From contig NZ_JDTH01000001.1 in the NCBI RefSeq assembly GCF_000710615.1, positions 620,001 to 684,000 on the forward strand: a stretch of DNA of 64,000 bases, read 5' to 3'. The notes below the pieces were generated by a model. The model worked only from the letters and a program-made list of their open reading frames with translations, ran no database searches and had not been told where the DNA came from. This DNA comes from Haladaptatus cibarius D43 (GTDB lineage Archaea; Halobacteriota; Halobacteria; Halobacteriales; Haladaptataceae). The position numbers and the translations under genes were made by a program. Position 1 is the stretch's first letter, and each line of letters begins with the position of its first letter. Positions 32,095-41,236 of this stretch are shown in pieces.

Positions 32095-33008
32095 TCGTAT
32101 TCGATGGTCGCCGGAGGTTTATGTGTCACGTCGTAGACGACGCGGGCGACGTTCTCGTTCTGTCCCGTGATGCGCGACTGGATTCGCTGGAGCGTCTCCC
32201 AGTCGAGTTCCTGCGCTCTGGCGGTCATGCCGTCGCGCGATTCGACCGACCGAACCGCGACAATCCAGCCGTGAACGCGGTTGTCGCCTTTCACGCCGGT
32301 TCCTTTCCCGACGACGGCGGCGAACGCCTGCCACGGGTCGTACTCTTCGAGTTCTTCTTCGACGACGTGGCACGCTTCGCGGGCGACTTGGGCCTTCTCG
32401 CGCGTCACTTCGCCGATGACGCGAACTGCGAGCCCGGGGCCGGGGAAGGGCATGCGTTCCGCGACGATGTCTTCCAGTCCGAGGGCGCGCGCAACGTCGC
32501 GCACCTCGTCCTTGTAGAGGTCACGAACCGGTTCTACGATGCCGTCGAAATCCACGACATCCGGCAGGCCGCCGACGTTGTGGTGGGATTTGATGCCACC
32601 CTCGCTCTCGATTCGGTCGGGGTAAATCGTCCCCTGCACGAGGTAGTCCGCGTCCGTCTCCTTCGCTTCGCGCTCGAACTCCCGGATGAACTGTTCGCCG
32701 ATGACGGCGCGCTTCTCTTCGGGGTCGATGACGCCCGACAGCGCGTCCAAGAATCGGTCTTCGGCTTCCACGACCTCCAACGAACTCATGTAGGCGAACG
32801 TCTCTCGAATCTGCGCGGTTTCGCCTTTCCGCATCAGGCCGGTATCGACGTAGACGGGCGTGAGTTGGTCGCCGATAGCTTTGTACGCCAGTGCGGCGGC
32901 GACGGACGAATCCACGCCGCCCGACAGCGCGATGATGGCGTGCGAGTCGCCGACTTCCTCTCGAATCTCCGCGACTGCTTCCTCGATGAATTTTCCGGTT
33001 TCGACCAT
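32091..33008 (-). CDS. guaAb: GMP synthase subunit B (ATP pyrophosphatase)
   Basis: A 305-residue archaeal-type separate synthetase subunit that adenylates XMP and transfers ammonia to make GMP. The PP-loop is [16 protein letters not shown] (about residues 25-40). Downstream are [12 protein letters not shown] and [14 protein letters not shown], and the C-terminus ends [12 protein letters not shown], all standard GuaA. It depends on a separate glutaminase subunit, which is not in the window. Its start overlaps the pyrG stop by one base (TAATG). Confidence 0.95.
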   Translation of the reverse strand: MVETGKFIEEAVAEIREEVGDSHAIIALSGGVDSSVAAALAYKAIGDQLTPVYVDTGLMRKGETAQIRETFAYMSSLEVVEAEDRFLDALSGVIDPEEKRAVIGEQFIREFEREAKETDADYLVQGTIYPDRIESEGGIKSHHNVGGLPDVVDFDGIVEPVRDLYKDEVRDVARALGLEDIVAERMPFPGPGLAVRVIGEVTREKAQVAREACHVVEEELEEYDPWQAFAAVVGKGTGVKGDNRVHGWIVAVRSVESRDGMTARAQELDWETLQRIQSRITGQNENVARVVYDVTHKPPATIEYE

Positions 33009-34681
33009 TATGCTTCGACCTCCTCGCGTTCTTCCGCGTCCGAAGTTTTGCTTCCGTTTGCTTTCTCTTCGAGCACTCCGTCTAGCAGACCAACGAACGG
33101 TGGACTGGCCCTGTCAGGCCGGGAACGGAACTCGGGGTGGAACTGCGTCCCGAAGAAGTACGGATGGTCGTCCAGTTCGAGGATTTCCATCCGGTTGCCT
33201 GCGTGTCCGGAGAAGACCATCGGTTCGCCGTCGAAATCCTCGAAATACTCGGGATTTACCTCATAGCGGTGGCGGTGGCGCTCCGTGCAACTCGTGTCGC
33301 CGTACACCTCCTGAGCAAGCGTGTCCGATTCGATGTCGGTTTCGTGCGCGCCGAGACGCATCGTCCCGCCCATATCCTCGATTTCGTACTGTTCGGGCAG
33401 GATGTCGATGACGGGGTGTGGCGTGTCGTCGTCACTTTCCGCGGAGTTCGCACCCTCCAGTCCGAGGACGTTCCGGGCGTACTCCACGACGGCCATCTGG
33501 AAGCCGAGACAGAGGCCGAGGAACGGAACGTCGTTCTCGCGGGCGTAGCGAATGGCCTCGATTTTACCCTCGGTTCCGCGACTGCCAAATCCGCCGGGGA
33601 CGACGATTCCGTCGGCCTCTTTGAGTCGCTCCTCGTGGTCGTCGTCCATCTCGTCGGAATCGACCCACAGGACGTTCACGTCAACGTTTTTCTCCAGTCC
33701 GGCGTGCTTCAGCGCCTCGTGGATGGACATGTAGGCGTCTTCGAGCGCGTACTTACCGACGAGCGCAATATCGACCTCGCCCTCGGTTTCCTGCGTGACG
33801 AGTTCGCGCCACGCCGTGCTTCGTTCCTCGCTGGAAACCGCTCGGTCGGTCAGGTCGAGTTCCTGCATGACGTAGTCGTCCAAGCCTTCTTCCTCGACAA
33901 CCAGCGGGACGTGGTAGATGTCCTCCACGTCCGGATTCGAGAACACGGCGTCGGTCGGCACGTCGCAAAAGAGCGCGATTTTCTCCTTCGTTTCCTCGTC
34001 CAATCCGTCGTCACAGCGTCCGACCAGTACGTCGGGTTGAAGGCCGATACTTCGCAGTTCCTTCACGCTGTGTTGGGTCGGTTTCGTCTTCTGCTCGCCG
34101 TTTTTCGAGTACGGAACGAGCGTGACGTGTGTCAGCAGGAAGTCGTCTTCGTCCTGTTCCGTGGCGAACTGGCGCAGGGCTTCGAGGAACGGCATGCTCT
34201 CGATGTCGCCCACGGTGCCGCCCACTTCGACGATACACACGTCGTGGCCTTCGGCGGCCTCGCGGATTCGGCGCTTGATTTCGTCCGTGATGTGCGGAAT
34301 GATCTGGACGGTTTTTCCGAGGTAGTCGCCCGCGCGTTCCTTCTCGATGACGTGCTTGTACGCTTTTCCGGTGGTGACGTTGTGGTCGAACGTCATGTCG
34401 ATGTCGAGGAATCGCTCGTAGTTGCCCAAATCGAGGTCAACCTCGCCACCGTCTTTCAGGACGTACACTTCTCCGTGCTGGTAGGGATTCATCGTCCCCG
34501 CGTCCACGTTCAGATACGGGTCGATTTTTACGGCGGTCACGTCGAACCCGGCGTTTGCGAGCAGTCGGCCAGTGCTCGCGGCGGTGATGCCTTTGCCAAG
34601 TCCGGACATGACGCCCCCTGTGACGAAAATGAACTTCTCCCCCATCTCGGGGTCGTAGCCTGTCTCGGGGTCAGTCGGCAT
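33008..34681 (-). CDS. pyrG: CTP synthase
   Basis: A 557-residue enzyme that aminates UTP to CTP. The N-terminal synthase domain starts [17 protein letters not shown], with the P-loop-like motif. The C-terminal glutaminase domain has the nucleophile Cys in [15 protein letters not shown] and the His/Glu pair in [11 protein letters not shown]. The ATG at 34681 ([10 protein letters not shown]) gives the short acidic leader seen in haloarchaea; the frame is open to 34747. It leads the pyrG-guaAb operon. Confidence 0.96.
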   Translation of the reverse strand: MPTDPETGYDPEMGEKFIFVTGGVMSGLGKGITAASTGRLLANAGFDVTAVKIDPYLNVDAGTMNPYQHGEVYVLKDGGEVDLDLGNYERFLDIDMTFDHNVTTGKAYKHVIEKERAGDYLGKTVQIIPHITDEIKRRIREAAEGHDVCIVEVGGTVGDIESMPFLEALRQFATEQDEDDFLLTHVTLVPYSKNGEQKTKPTQHSVKELRSIGLQPDVLVGRCDDGLDEETKEKIALFCDVPTDAVFSNPDVEDIYHVPLVVEEEGLDDYVMQELDLTDRAVSSEERSTAWRELVTQETEGEVDIALVGKYALEDAYMSIHEALKHAGLEKNVDVNVLWVDSDEMDDDHEERLKEADGIVVPGGFGSRGTEGKIEAIRYARENDVPFLGLCLGFQMAVVEYARNVLGLEGANSAESDDDTPHPVIDILPEQYEIEDMGGTMRLGAHETDIESDTLAQEVYGDTSCTERHRHRYEVNPEYFEDFDGEPMVFSGHAGNRMEILELDDHPYFFGTQFHPEFRSRPDRASPPFVGLLDGVLEEKANGSKTSDAEEREEVEA

Positions 34682-34780
34682 ACTGATGTTCCGCAATCGT
34701 TCGTCAAAACGATTTCGGAGAGGGGCCGGTTCGGTAGGGGGTGGCACAGTCCATCTCGATATGGCCGCTCGATTAGATGT

Positions 34781-35542
34781 TTACGTCCGAGTGGCGTTCA
34801 CTTCTACTTGCCACTTTAGCTCGTACTCGTTCGATTTCGGCCACTTCATTTCACACGTCGCGTTCACCGATTGCGTACTATCGTACTCTCCCGACCACGA
34901 TACGGCATACGACCCTGCTTTGCCGACGTTCGTTTTTTCGCCCACATATCCGACGGAACCGGTATGAAGGGGGAATTGTATCATCGGTCCGTCCCGATTG
35001 ACCCGCGAAAACGCGACTGGAACCTTCTTGGAACTCGTCTTTTCCGCCGGGTCGTACCGACGCATGTCGTCCGTCTCTCGGGGCAACGAGAGCCTTGATT
35101 GAATCGCTTGAAGCTGTGTCTCGTTTTCAGGAGTTACGCCACTCCAGAGCCATGCCCTGTAAAACTGTTCGGAGTCGAGTTCCACGTCTGGTATTTTGTA
35201 GAGGGCAAGGACATGGTCGGAAGACCAGTTCTCATCGTCGGAGGAAAGCGTCCACGCACCAGCGAACGTAAGACCGTGTTCCGGTTCTTGTTTTGCAATC
35301 CCCCAAACACCGTTCGTACCGTAGGTCGATTCGAGCGACGATACTTTTTTCGTGAATGCTTCGTGGGAAAGCGCATCCGAATCAGGGGTGACGACTTTTT
35401 TTTCCGAGTAGGAGGGGTCGTCTTTCCCGTCTGCACGTAAACCAATATTTGTACACCCTGCTATTGAACCTGCAAGTGCGACTGTTCCGAGCGTTCGTAT
35501 CGCTGAACGTCGCGTACTTCGTGTCTGTTTTTTCTCATTCAT
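34781..35542 (-). CDS. Tat-exported lipoprotein, haloarchaeal hypothetical
   Basis: A 253-residue protein with a basic N-terminus (STRRSAIRTLG) and a lipobox (GSIAGC, Cys about residue 30), so it is probably exported and lipid-anchored. The mature part has no recognised domain. The C-terminal end (SYAVSWSGEYDSTQ, then YELKWQVEV) resembles the end of the next gene's product (YAAQWSGNYEGQQ, then FDYTFELV). The two, 52 bases apart on the same strand, look like diverged relatives. Confidence 0.78.
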   Translation of the reverse strand: MNEKKQTRSTRRSAIRTLGTVALAGSIAGCTNIGLRADGKDDPSYSEKKVVTPDSDALSHEAFTKKVSSLESTYGTNGVWGIAKQEPEHGLTFAGAWTLSSDDENWSSDHVLALYKIPDVELDSEQFYRAWLWSGVTPENETQLQAIQSRLSLPRETDDMRRYDPAEKTSSKKVPVAFSRVNRDGPMIQFPLHTGSVGYVGEKTNVGKAGSYAVSWSGEYDSTQSVNATCEMKWPKSNEYELKWQVEVNATRT

Positions 35543-35594
35543 GGCGGCCTCTAATTGTGTATGAAAATATTTGAAAAGTGTTTCCTATTTCAGA

Positions 35595-36413
35595 TTAGAA
35601 CGCGTCCGAAACGAGTTCGAACGTGTAGTCGAACTCACGAATGCCGTAGGAAGGTCGCTGTTCGACGTGGAAACCGCTCAACTCCTGCTGACCTTCGTAG
35701 TTTCCAGACCACTGGGCGGCATACTCGTCAGTCGTCGTACTCGTTCGGTTCGGGTCGTAACCGATGGTATCCTCAAGCACGGTGACGGTCGTGCTGGCCG
35801 ACGCCGATACCTCCCCCGTTCCGGTCTTGTTTTGCGCTGTCGTCGTCAAGGATAGATCCACGTCCGTCCCGTTGCGAGAAATCGAACTCGCTGGTTTTAT
35901 CTGCTTTCTGTCAGAATAGTCCGTGTGCTTGACGTGATTGGTGAAACTAACTAGATTTCCTTCGTAGAGACCACCGCTCGTTGATGACGCAGTACTCCAG
36001 TGATGGTAGATGTATCGTCGTGCGCCACTGGACGTGTAGACATCCGTTTTGTAGATGTCGATAATGTGGTCGGACGTTGCTTCGTTCGTTTCGACGTGGC
36101 CGTCCACCGAATCGACCAGTGTTCCATCAACGTCTGCACTGGCACTGAAGTTACTTTCGGGTTCTGCAACGAGGTTCGCCGTCGCCTCCTTTCCGTGTCG
36201 TTGTTCCATTTTCTCGACAAAGTCGCGCCGTTCGGAGCGCGAAAGGCCCGAGGACGACGCGTCGAACGTACCCGTTTGTCGAGCGACGTTGTACTCTCTT
36301 TCACTATTGGAATCTGCAGCAGCAGTCGCTGGAATGGTCACAGCACCAAGGGATGCTGCACCAACTCGCTTCATGAACGTTCTCCGATTCGAGTCTTTGT
36401 TTCGTTTTGTCAT
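35595..36413 (-). CDS. Tat-exported haloarchaeal hypothetical protein
   Basis: A 272-residue protein with a twin-arginine signal (SNRRTFMKRVGAASLGAVTI) ending near ATAAADS, and no lipid-anchor Cys. The mature part has many Ser, Thr and Tyr, and its C-terminal region shares the pattern WSGNYEGQQELSGFHVE with the lipoprotein encoded next to it. The codon and base use is more AT-rich than the flanking housekeeping genes. No function recognised. Confidence 0.78.
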   Translation of the reverse strand: MTKRNKDSNRRTFMKRVGAASLGAVTIPATAAADSNSEREYNVARQTGTFDASSSGLSRSERRDFVEKMEQRHGKEATANLVAEPESNFSASADVDGTLVDSVDGHVETNEATSDHIIDIYKTDVYTSSGARRYIYHHWSTASSTSGGLYEGNLVSFTNHVKHTDYSDRKQIKPASSISRNGTDVDLSLTTTAQNKTGTGEVSASASTTVTVLEDTIGYDPNRTSTTTDEYAAQWSGNYEGQQELSGFHVEQRPSYGIREFDYTFELVSDAF

Positions 36414-36530
36414 ACTGCATACGGAATTTACTTCGAACTATATTAAATTATTTTATGACTAATTTTATATAATATTCTTTGGTTAGTATTAATTTTTAAA
36501 TGTGTTGGTGCTGTCTATTCATCGAATAGT

Positions 36531-36645
36531 ATCGTAACCGACGAAGAACTCGCCAACTACCCCATCGCTTTTTTACTTCCGATAAAAAGTGCCCAACACT
36601 GAACGCCTCAGTCTCGAAGTCCAACTCCTTGATACGAACTAACTC
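36531..36645 (-). pseudogene. Decayed 3' fragment of an alpha/beta-hydrolase gene
   Basis: Read on the minus strand, this part of the 302-bp gene-free gap encodes KELDFETEAFSVGHF with a following KK. This matches the end of the intact hydrolase gene at 38206-38802 (EELGFETEAFSADHF, then EKK). The DNA also aligns (both contain CGAAGAACTCGCC and CTGAACGCCTC), with many changes and gaps. The rest of the gene is absent, so it is a remnant of a duplicate. Confidence 0.75.
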
Positions 36646-36670
36646 GGTTTTCCCGACAATATCGGAGGCA

Positions 36671-36694
36671 ATTTAAATACCGGGGAATGATTCC
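36671..36694 (+). promoter_or_regulatory. Promoter of the acyltransferase gene with small palindrome
   Basis: ATTTAAATAC at 36671-36680 is a good TATA box, about 40 bases before the ATG at 36716, which implies a short leader. Just after it lies the palindrome GGAATGATTCC (36684-36694), in a position where a bound repressor would block initiation. Confidence 0.5.
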
Positions 36695-36715
36695 TCAGTG
36701 GACCTTTGAGATACG

Positions 36716-37849
36716 ATGAGTAAGCGAATCCATAGCATAGATACCCTGCGAGCAGTTGCGATATTTTTCATCGTCATAGCACACGTACAACCGTTTCGCG
36801 GTTTCGGAACGTACGGGAACTACGTCTTTTTCGTGATAGACACAATCGGTCAGTTCGACGTTGCGTTCTTTTTCCTCACGTCCGGATACTTCCTCGCAAA
36901 GACGGCGACTGCTGACACCGTCACATCGACCGTCGTCGGTTCTGTCCGCAAACTCGGTTCGATTTACGTGTTCGGGAGACTCCTCTCCGTGACGGCAGTC
37001 ATCGGTCTTGCGCTATTCCAAGGTGTTCCCGTAGTGACTGCCCTCGTCAACCGTGGCATCGAAAACATCTCTGCGATCGACCTCCTGTACTTTGGAAGCG
37101 CGCTTGCCGTTCCACTGTGGTTCCTGACAGCATTGATTTACTCCCTCGTTTTCGTCGCTTGCTTCGTCAAGTTCAGGAAAACCCGCTATCTACTGCCCGT
37201 TGCCGCGCTTTTCCACGTCGTCGGTCTTATCGGCATGAATTACGGAATGCTCGCTAACGTACCGTTTCGAACGCGGGATGCTCTCTTCTTCGGATTCTTC
37301 TACGTCGCGCTTGGATACCACATCAGTTCGATGGACTGGACGCCGAAGGAGAGTCGCAGTCACATCTATTTTGCGGCGGTCTGTTTCTTCGCAGTGGCCC
37401 AACTAGTCGAGCAGTACGCGATTGGCTATATCATCCGTGATAACGTTCTTCGCTCCGAAATCCACTCGACGGGGTACACCATTTCGACGATATTCTTCGT
37501 TCTCGCGCTTTTCGCATACGTGCTTTCGAAGCCACAGTGGGGCAAGAATACGATTCTCCCGAAAATAGGGCGGCACGCCCTCGGCATATATCTGCTTCAC
37601 GTTCCGGTAATGCGTCTCCTCCGGACGATGAACAGAGTTTGGCGTCCCGAGATTGGGATTGACCTCACGTCGACGCTTCTCTGGCAGTTGGGCTTGACGC
37701 CACTCGTCTACGTTCTTTCGCTGGGAGTCTATCTCCTCATGGCGAAGATGCACGTCATCGAACTTGGCGGCAGTCATACGCCGTGGCTAAGCCGTCTCTG
37801 GTCACACGGTCGAGGTTTAGTATGGGGAAGAAATCCGAACGACAACTGA
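36716..37849 (+). CDS. Membrane-bound acyltransferase (acyltransferase family 3)
   Basis: A 377-residue protein with about ten membrane helices. It starts with the family's IHSIDTLRAVAIFFIVIAHV, where the Arg-Ala and His residues are characteristic, and has FFFLTSGYFLAKT. Such proteins O-acylate sugars or surface polymers using acyl-CoA or other donors. No glycan genes adjoin it, so the acceptor is unknown. The base composition is more AT-rich than that of the metabolic genes around it. Confidence 0.87.
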   Translation: MSKRIHSIDTLRAVAIFFIVIAHVQPFRGFGTYGNYVFFVIDTIGQFDVAFFFLTSGYFLAKTATADTVTSTVVGSVRKLGSIYVFGRLLSVTAVIGLALFQGVPVVTALVNRGIENISAIDLLYFGSALAVPLWFLTALIYSLVFVACFVKFRKTRYLLPVAALFHVVGLIGMNYGMLANVPFRTRDALFFGFFYVALGYHISSMDWTPKESRSHIYFAAVCFFAVAQLVEQYAIGYIIRDNVLRSEIHSTGYTISTIFFVLALFAYVLSKPQWGKNTILPKIGRHALGIYLLHVPVMRLLRTMNRVWRPEIGIDLTSTLLWQLGLTPLVYVLSLGVYLLMAKMHVIELGGSHTPWLSRLWSHGRGLVWGRNPNDN

Positions 37850-37932
37850 TGCCGATTCCAAACGAAGCCTGTGAAAGACGGCGTTTTTCGTGATACCGGA
37901 AAATCGAAGATTTTCTCCGGCCCTCAATCATC

Positions 37933-38113
37933 GAGCGATGTGGCGCGCTGGCGGGTATTCGAGGACAACGAGATTTCTCCGAAATCTCGAACGCGAGCGG
38001 TGAAGCCGCGAGCGACCGTCCGAGAAGGCGTGATGAAGCGCGCGAGGGAATCGGTTGGGGAGGGAGTGGCCTGCGGTGGCAGTTCATTTGAGTCGTGACT
38101 TGCCAACAGCAAC
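37933..38113 (+). repeat. Dispersed structured repeat, copy 4
   Basis: The 356-bp gap 37850-38205 contains this copy. It has a hairpin (CGAGATTTC with GAAATCTCG around TCC) in the place of the stem-loop of copies 1 and 2. It continues GAGGGAATCGGTTGGGGAGG, GCCTGCGGTGGCAG and GAGTCGTGACTTGCC, and ends ACAGCAAC. The remaining part of the gap (38114-38205) shows nothing recognisable. Confidence 0.7.
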
Positions 38114-38205
38114 TTTACACCACGGTCAATTATTCGTGTTTCTCTTACTGCTTCGTTTTAACTATCAGGTGCAACCCCCTCCCCGAATGAAAATCAATCC
38201 CCCTA

Positions 38206-38802
38206 TTAGAACTGTCCAACGAAGAACTCGCCCAACCGCCTCGCAACCTTCTTCTCTTGCCCAACAAAGAAATGGTCGGCGCTGAACGCCTCCGTCTCGA
38301 AGCCTAACTCCTCTGCGCGCTCCACGATGGGTTCCCAGTTCGCGGTGTCGTCCCGAGTCGCGTACAGAATCTTCAATGGAACCGCAATCCCATCCAAAAC
38401 CTCCACCGCGTCCAAATCGTCCGTCAACCGAGACGCGGGCGCGAGCAGTCCAATCACATCCACCGCTTCATCTGCCCCTGCAAGTGCCGCAACTCCGCCG
38501 CCGAAACTGAACCCAAAAATTCCAACTGAACCGTACCGCTCCCTCGCCCACCGAATCGCGTTCCGGGCGTCCTCGCGCTCGCCGTAGCCTTCGTCCCAAT
38601 CTCCGTAATCGAAGCGCAGGCAGGCGATTCCGTGGTCAGTAAGATATTCGCCGAGGACCACGAGTCGGTTGTCGCGCCGATTCCCGTTGAACTGCGGATG
38701 GGGCGGACAGGCGACTACAATCGTATCGGTTTCGCCCTCCGGCACGTCCAAGGTGGCCCGAACGTCCCGCGCACCGGGGACGACGACTTTGTTCGACTGC
38801 AT
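38206..38802 (-). CDS. Alpha/beta hydrolase
   Basis: A 198-residue hydrolase. The nucleophile elbow is GFSFGGGVAAL (Ser about residue 98), with CLRFDYGDWDEGYGE before it and the acidic/His part in ADHFFVGQEKK near the C-terminus. The layout resembles short serine hydrolases that act on small esters. No membrane segment. A decayed copy of its last part lies 1.6 kb away at 36531-36645. Substrate unknown. Confidence 0.87.
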   Translation of the reverse strand: MQSNKVVVPGARDVRATLDVPEGETDTIVVACPPHPQFNGNRRDNRLVVLGEYLTDHGIACLRFDYGDWDEGYGEREDARNAIRWARERYGSVGIFGFSFGGGVAALAGADEAVDVIGLLAPASRLTDDLDAVEVLDGIAVPLKILYATRDDTANWEPIVERAEELGFETEAFSADHFFVGQEKKVARRLGEFFVGQF

Positions 38803-38856
38803 GAGGGCGTGTTAGCTTGGTGAGGATTTTAAGGGTCGGGTTCTGAATGTAGATGT

Positions 38857-39717
38857 ATGGGAGTACTTTCACGCATGTCGTACGTCATCCGCTCGAAAAT
38901 AAATGCCGTCCTCAACCGGGCTGAAGACCCGACCGAGACGCTCGACTACTCCTACGAGCAGATGCGAGACGAACTGCAGGACGTGAAGAAGGGCATCGCC
39001 GACCTGACCACCCAGAAAAAGCGCCTCGAAATTCAGAAGCGAAACCTCGAAGAGAACGTCGAGAAGCACAACTCGCAGGCGCGGGAGGCTGTAAAGCAGG
39101 GACGCGAGGATTTAGCCCGGAAAGCGCTTGAGAAGAAAAAGCAGAAGATGAACCAAATCGAGGATTTGGAGGGCCAAATCGCACAACTCCAGAACACGCA
39201 GGACAACCTCGTGGAGAAAAAGGACACGCTCCAAAACCGCATCGAGGAGTTCCGCACGAAAAAAGAGAGCATGAAAGCGCGCTACGAGGCCGCCGAAGCG
39301 AACAGTCGCGTCTCGGAGGCCATGACGGGCGTCGGCGACGAGATGGAAGACGTTTCGCGCTCCATCGAGAACGCAGAACAACAGACCGAGGAGATGGAAG
39401 CGCGCGCAGAAGCGATGGACGAACTCCACGACACGGGTGCGTTCGACGACGCGCTCTCGGACAAAGACCAACTCGACCGCGAACTCGAAGAGATGCGAAC
39501 CGGCGGAGAAGTCGATTCAGAACTCGACACCCTGAAAGCCGAGATGGGAGTCGAGGACGAACCGGAGCCGGAACCGGAAGCCGAGACAGAAACGACGACA
39601 AATTCCGGCGAGGAGGACATCGACCTTGCAGACCTCGAGGCGGAAGTCTCGGCCGACGAAACCGAAACTGAAACTGAAGTCGAAACCGAACAGGCCACTG
39701 AGGAGAACAACTCGTAA
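38857..39717 (+). CDS. pspA: PspA/IM30 (Vipp1) family membrane-stress protein
   Basis: A 286-residue protein of the ESCRT-III-like PspA family, which forms scaffolds that protect membranes. It starts MGVLSRMSYVIRSKINAVLNR, an amphipathic helix, then has a coiled coil (about residues 25-200) rich in Glu, Lys and Gln. It ends in an acidic tail of about 80 residues (Glu/Thr repeats such as EPEPEPEAETE) that bacterial PspA lacks. It is monocistronic; the neighbouring gene encodes a membrane protein. Confidence 0.92.
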   Translation: MGVLSRMSYVIRSKINAVLNRAEDPTETLDYSYEQMRDELQDVKKGIADLTTQKKRLEIQKRNLEENVEKHNSQAREAVKQGREDLARKALEKKKQKMNQIEDLEGQIAQLQNTQDNLVEKKDTLQNRIEEFRTKKESMKARYEAAEANSRVSEAMTGVGDEMEDVSRSIENAEQQTEEMEARAEAMDELHDTGAFDDALSDKDQLDRELEEMRTGGEVDSELDTLKAEMGVEDEPEPEPEAETETTTNSGEEDIDLADLEAEVSADETETETEVETEQATEENNS

Positions 39718-39820
39718 CCTTCTCGGCCATTTGCTGTTTCAGTAATCACCCAACAGCTCTGCCGGTAGTCGTATCGCCCCGGCAACAGCCTATTTGAGTC
39801 CGCTTACCCTCACGGACAGT

Positions 39821-40858
39821 ATGAGCGATTCAGGTGGTAGTTCCCAGCCCGGCGATACCATGCGGGAACGAGTAGACGAGAGTCGGCGGAAGTTGTGGAT
39901 TCTGATGGAGGCAAACCGGTGGGGTGTCGCTGGTGGCATCCTGCTCGCGTTCTTTCTCTCGCTGGTGATTCTCGGTATTCTCGACCCGTCACCGCTTCAG
40001 CAGTCTATCGCAACCTCAGACCCTATTGACACCGCCTTTCAAGGCTTTATCGGCGCGATTATCACGGGCGTGACGCTCGTCGTGACGCTGAACCAACTCG
40101 TTCTCTCGCAGGAACTCGGCCCGGTCGGCGACCAGCGCAGTCGGATGAAAGGCGCAATGGAATTTCGGCAGGACGTTGAGGAACTACTCGACGTTCCGAC
40201 CGCGCCGCCGGAACCCGCCTCGTTTATGGAGGCGTTGATGAACGAAACTGAAGACCGAGCCGAAGCACTTGCGGATGCTGTCGAAGAGAGTCGGGACGAG
40301 GAGTTGAAGGAGGAGATTCGAAGCTACGTGGATGGCCTCGCCGAAAATGCGAACACGGTGAGTGAGCGTCTCAAAGAAAAGCAGTTCGGGACGTTCGACC
40401 TGCTTTCTGCCATCCTCAACTTCAACTACTCGTGGAAAATCTTCCTCGCGCGCAAAATCCGGAACGAACATGCGGACGCGCTCACCGACGAGGTAGACGA
40501 GGCATTCGACGATATTATCGAATGCTTGGAGTTCTTCGGCCCGTCGCGGGAGCATTTCAAGACGCTTTACTTCCAGTGGGAACTCGTCAACCTCTCGCGG
40601 TCGATGCTTTACACCTCGATTCCGGCGCTCGTTGTCGCCGTGGCGATGATACTCTATTACGACGCGAGGGCGGTTCCGGGCTACACGTTCGCCATCAGCA
40701 ACGACGTACTGGTCGTTAGTTTGGCGACGACCATCGCAGTCGTTCCCTTCGTCATCCTGCTTTCGTACATCCTCCGGATTGCGACGGTGGCGAAACGGAC
40801 GCTATCTATCGGGCCGTTTATTCTGCGAGAAACGGCACGAAACGACGAGTTGGAGTGA
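39821..40858 (+). CDS. Four-helix membrane protein, haloarchaeal
   Basis: About 345 residues from the ATG at 39821 (MSDSGGSSQPG); 39794 is possible. Two helices lie near residues 39-58 and 77-95 (GFIGAIITGVTLVVTLNQLV), then a cytoplasmic, Glu-rich domain of about 170 residues, then two helices near the end (LVVAVAMILYY and ATTIAVVPFVILLSYIL). The helical pairs around a cytosolic domain look like a sensor or channel. No family recognised. It lies 103 bases after the PspA gene on the same strand. Confidence 0.8.
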   Translation: MSDSGGSSQPGDTMRERVDESRRKLWILMEANRWGVAGGILLAFFLSLVILGILDPSPLQQSIATSDPIDTAFQGFIGAIITGVTLVVTLNQLVLSQELGPVGDQRSRMKGAMEFRQDVEELLDVPTAPPEPASFMEALMNETEDRAEALADAVEESRDEELKEEIRSYVDGLAENANTVSERLKEKQFGTFDLLSAILNFNYSWKIFLARKIRNEHADALTDEVDEAFDDIIECLEFFGPSREHFKTLYFQWELVNLSRSMLYTSIPALVVAVAMILYYDARAVPGYTFAISNDVLVVSLATTIAVVPFVILLSYILRIATVAKRTLSIGPFILRETARNDELE

Positions 40859-40910
40859 CCCCGTCAACTCCAATCAGCAACCTTTTCAAATCGGTTGATA
40901 TTTAATTCGT

Positions 40911-41192
40911 ATGATAATGATACGCGAGCTGTATATTATTTTAATAGGGCTTCTTCTCTATTTACTTGGTACAGTTAGTCCGAATCACCACCCGGAACGT
41001 TCTATGAAAGCGTTCGGGTACGGTGTGGTCAGCGTAGTTACTGCCGTTGGTTTTGCGTTCTTCGCCCCGAGAGTTCTCCGAGCCAGTATAACTGAAACCG
41101 GAGGCTCCCTAGAGAAGACTTTGTTAGCTGTGTGCGTGTGTCGTTTTCTTTTCCGCTTGCCTCATTGCAGTCCGGTACTACGTAGTCGATAG
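40911..41192 (+). CDS. Small AT-rich membrane-protein ORF
   Basis: A possible 93-residue protein with two hydrophobic segments (about residues 6-24 and 36-55). An AT-rich TATA-like sequence (GATATTTAATTC) lies about 12-25 bases before the ATG at 40911, which supports transcription. The C-terminal third (CVCRFLFRLPHCSPVLRSR) is not typical of haloarchaeal proteins, so the true end or a frameshift near it is uncertain. Confidence 0.45.
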   Translation: MIMIRELYIILIGLLLYLLGTVSPNHHPERSMKAFGYGVVSVVTAVGFAFFAPRVLRASITETGGSLEKTLLAVCVCRFLFRLPHCSPVLRSR

Positions 41193-41236
41193 AAGGATTC
41201 GACGTGGACGCTGTCCGACTAAGCGCGCCGACGTTT

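Noticed and set aside
33137-34819. 560-residue open frame on the plus strand opposite pyrG
   Set aside because: It runs antisense to an unambiguous CTP synthase, has a shuffled composition rich in Val, Phe and His, and no domain. High GC with third-position bias leaves long antisense frames open in haloarchaea.
37755-38087. 110-residue minus-strand ORF
   Set aside because: It lies in a dispersed repeat and has Arg/Ser/Pro-rich composition.
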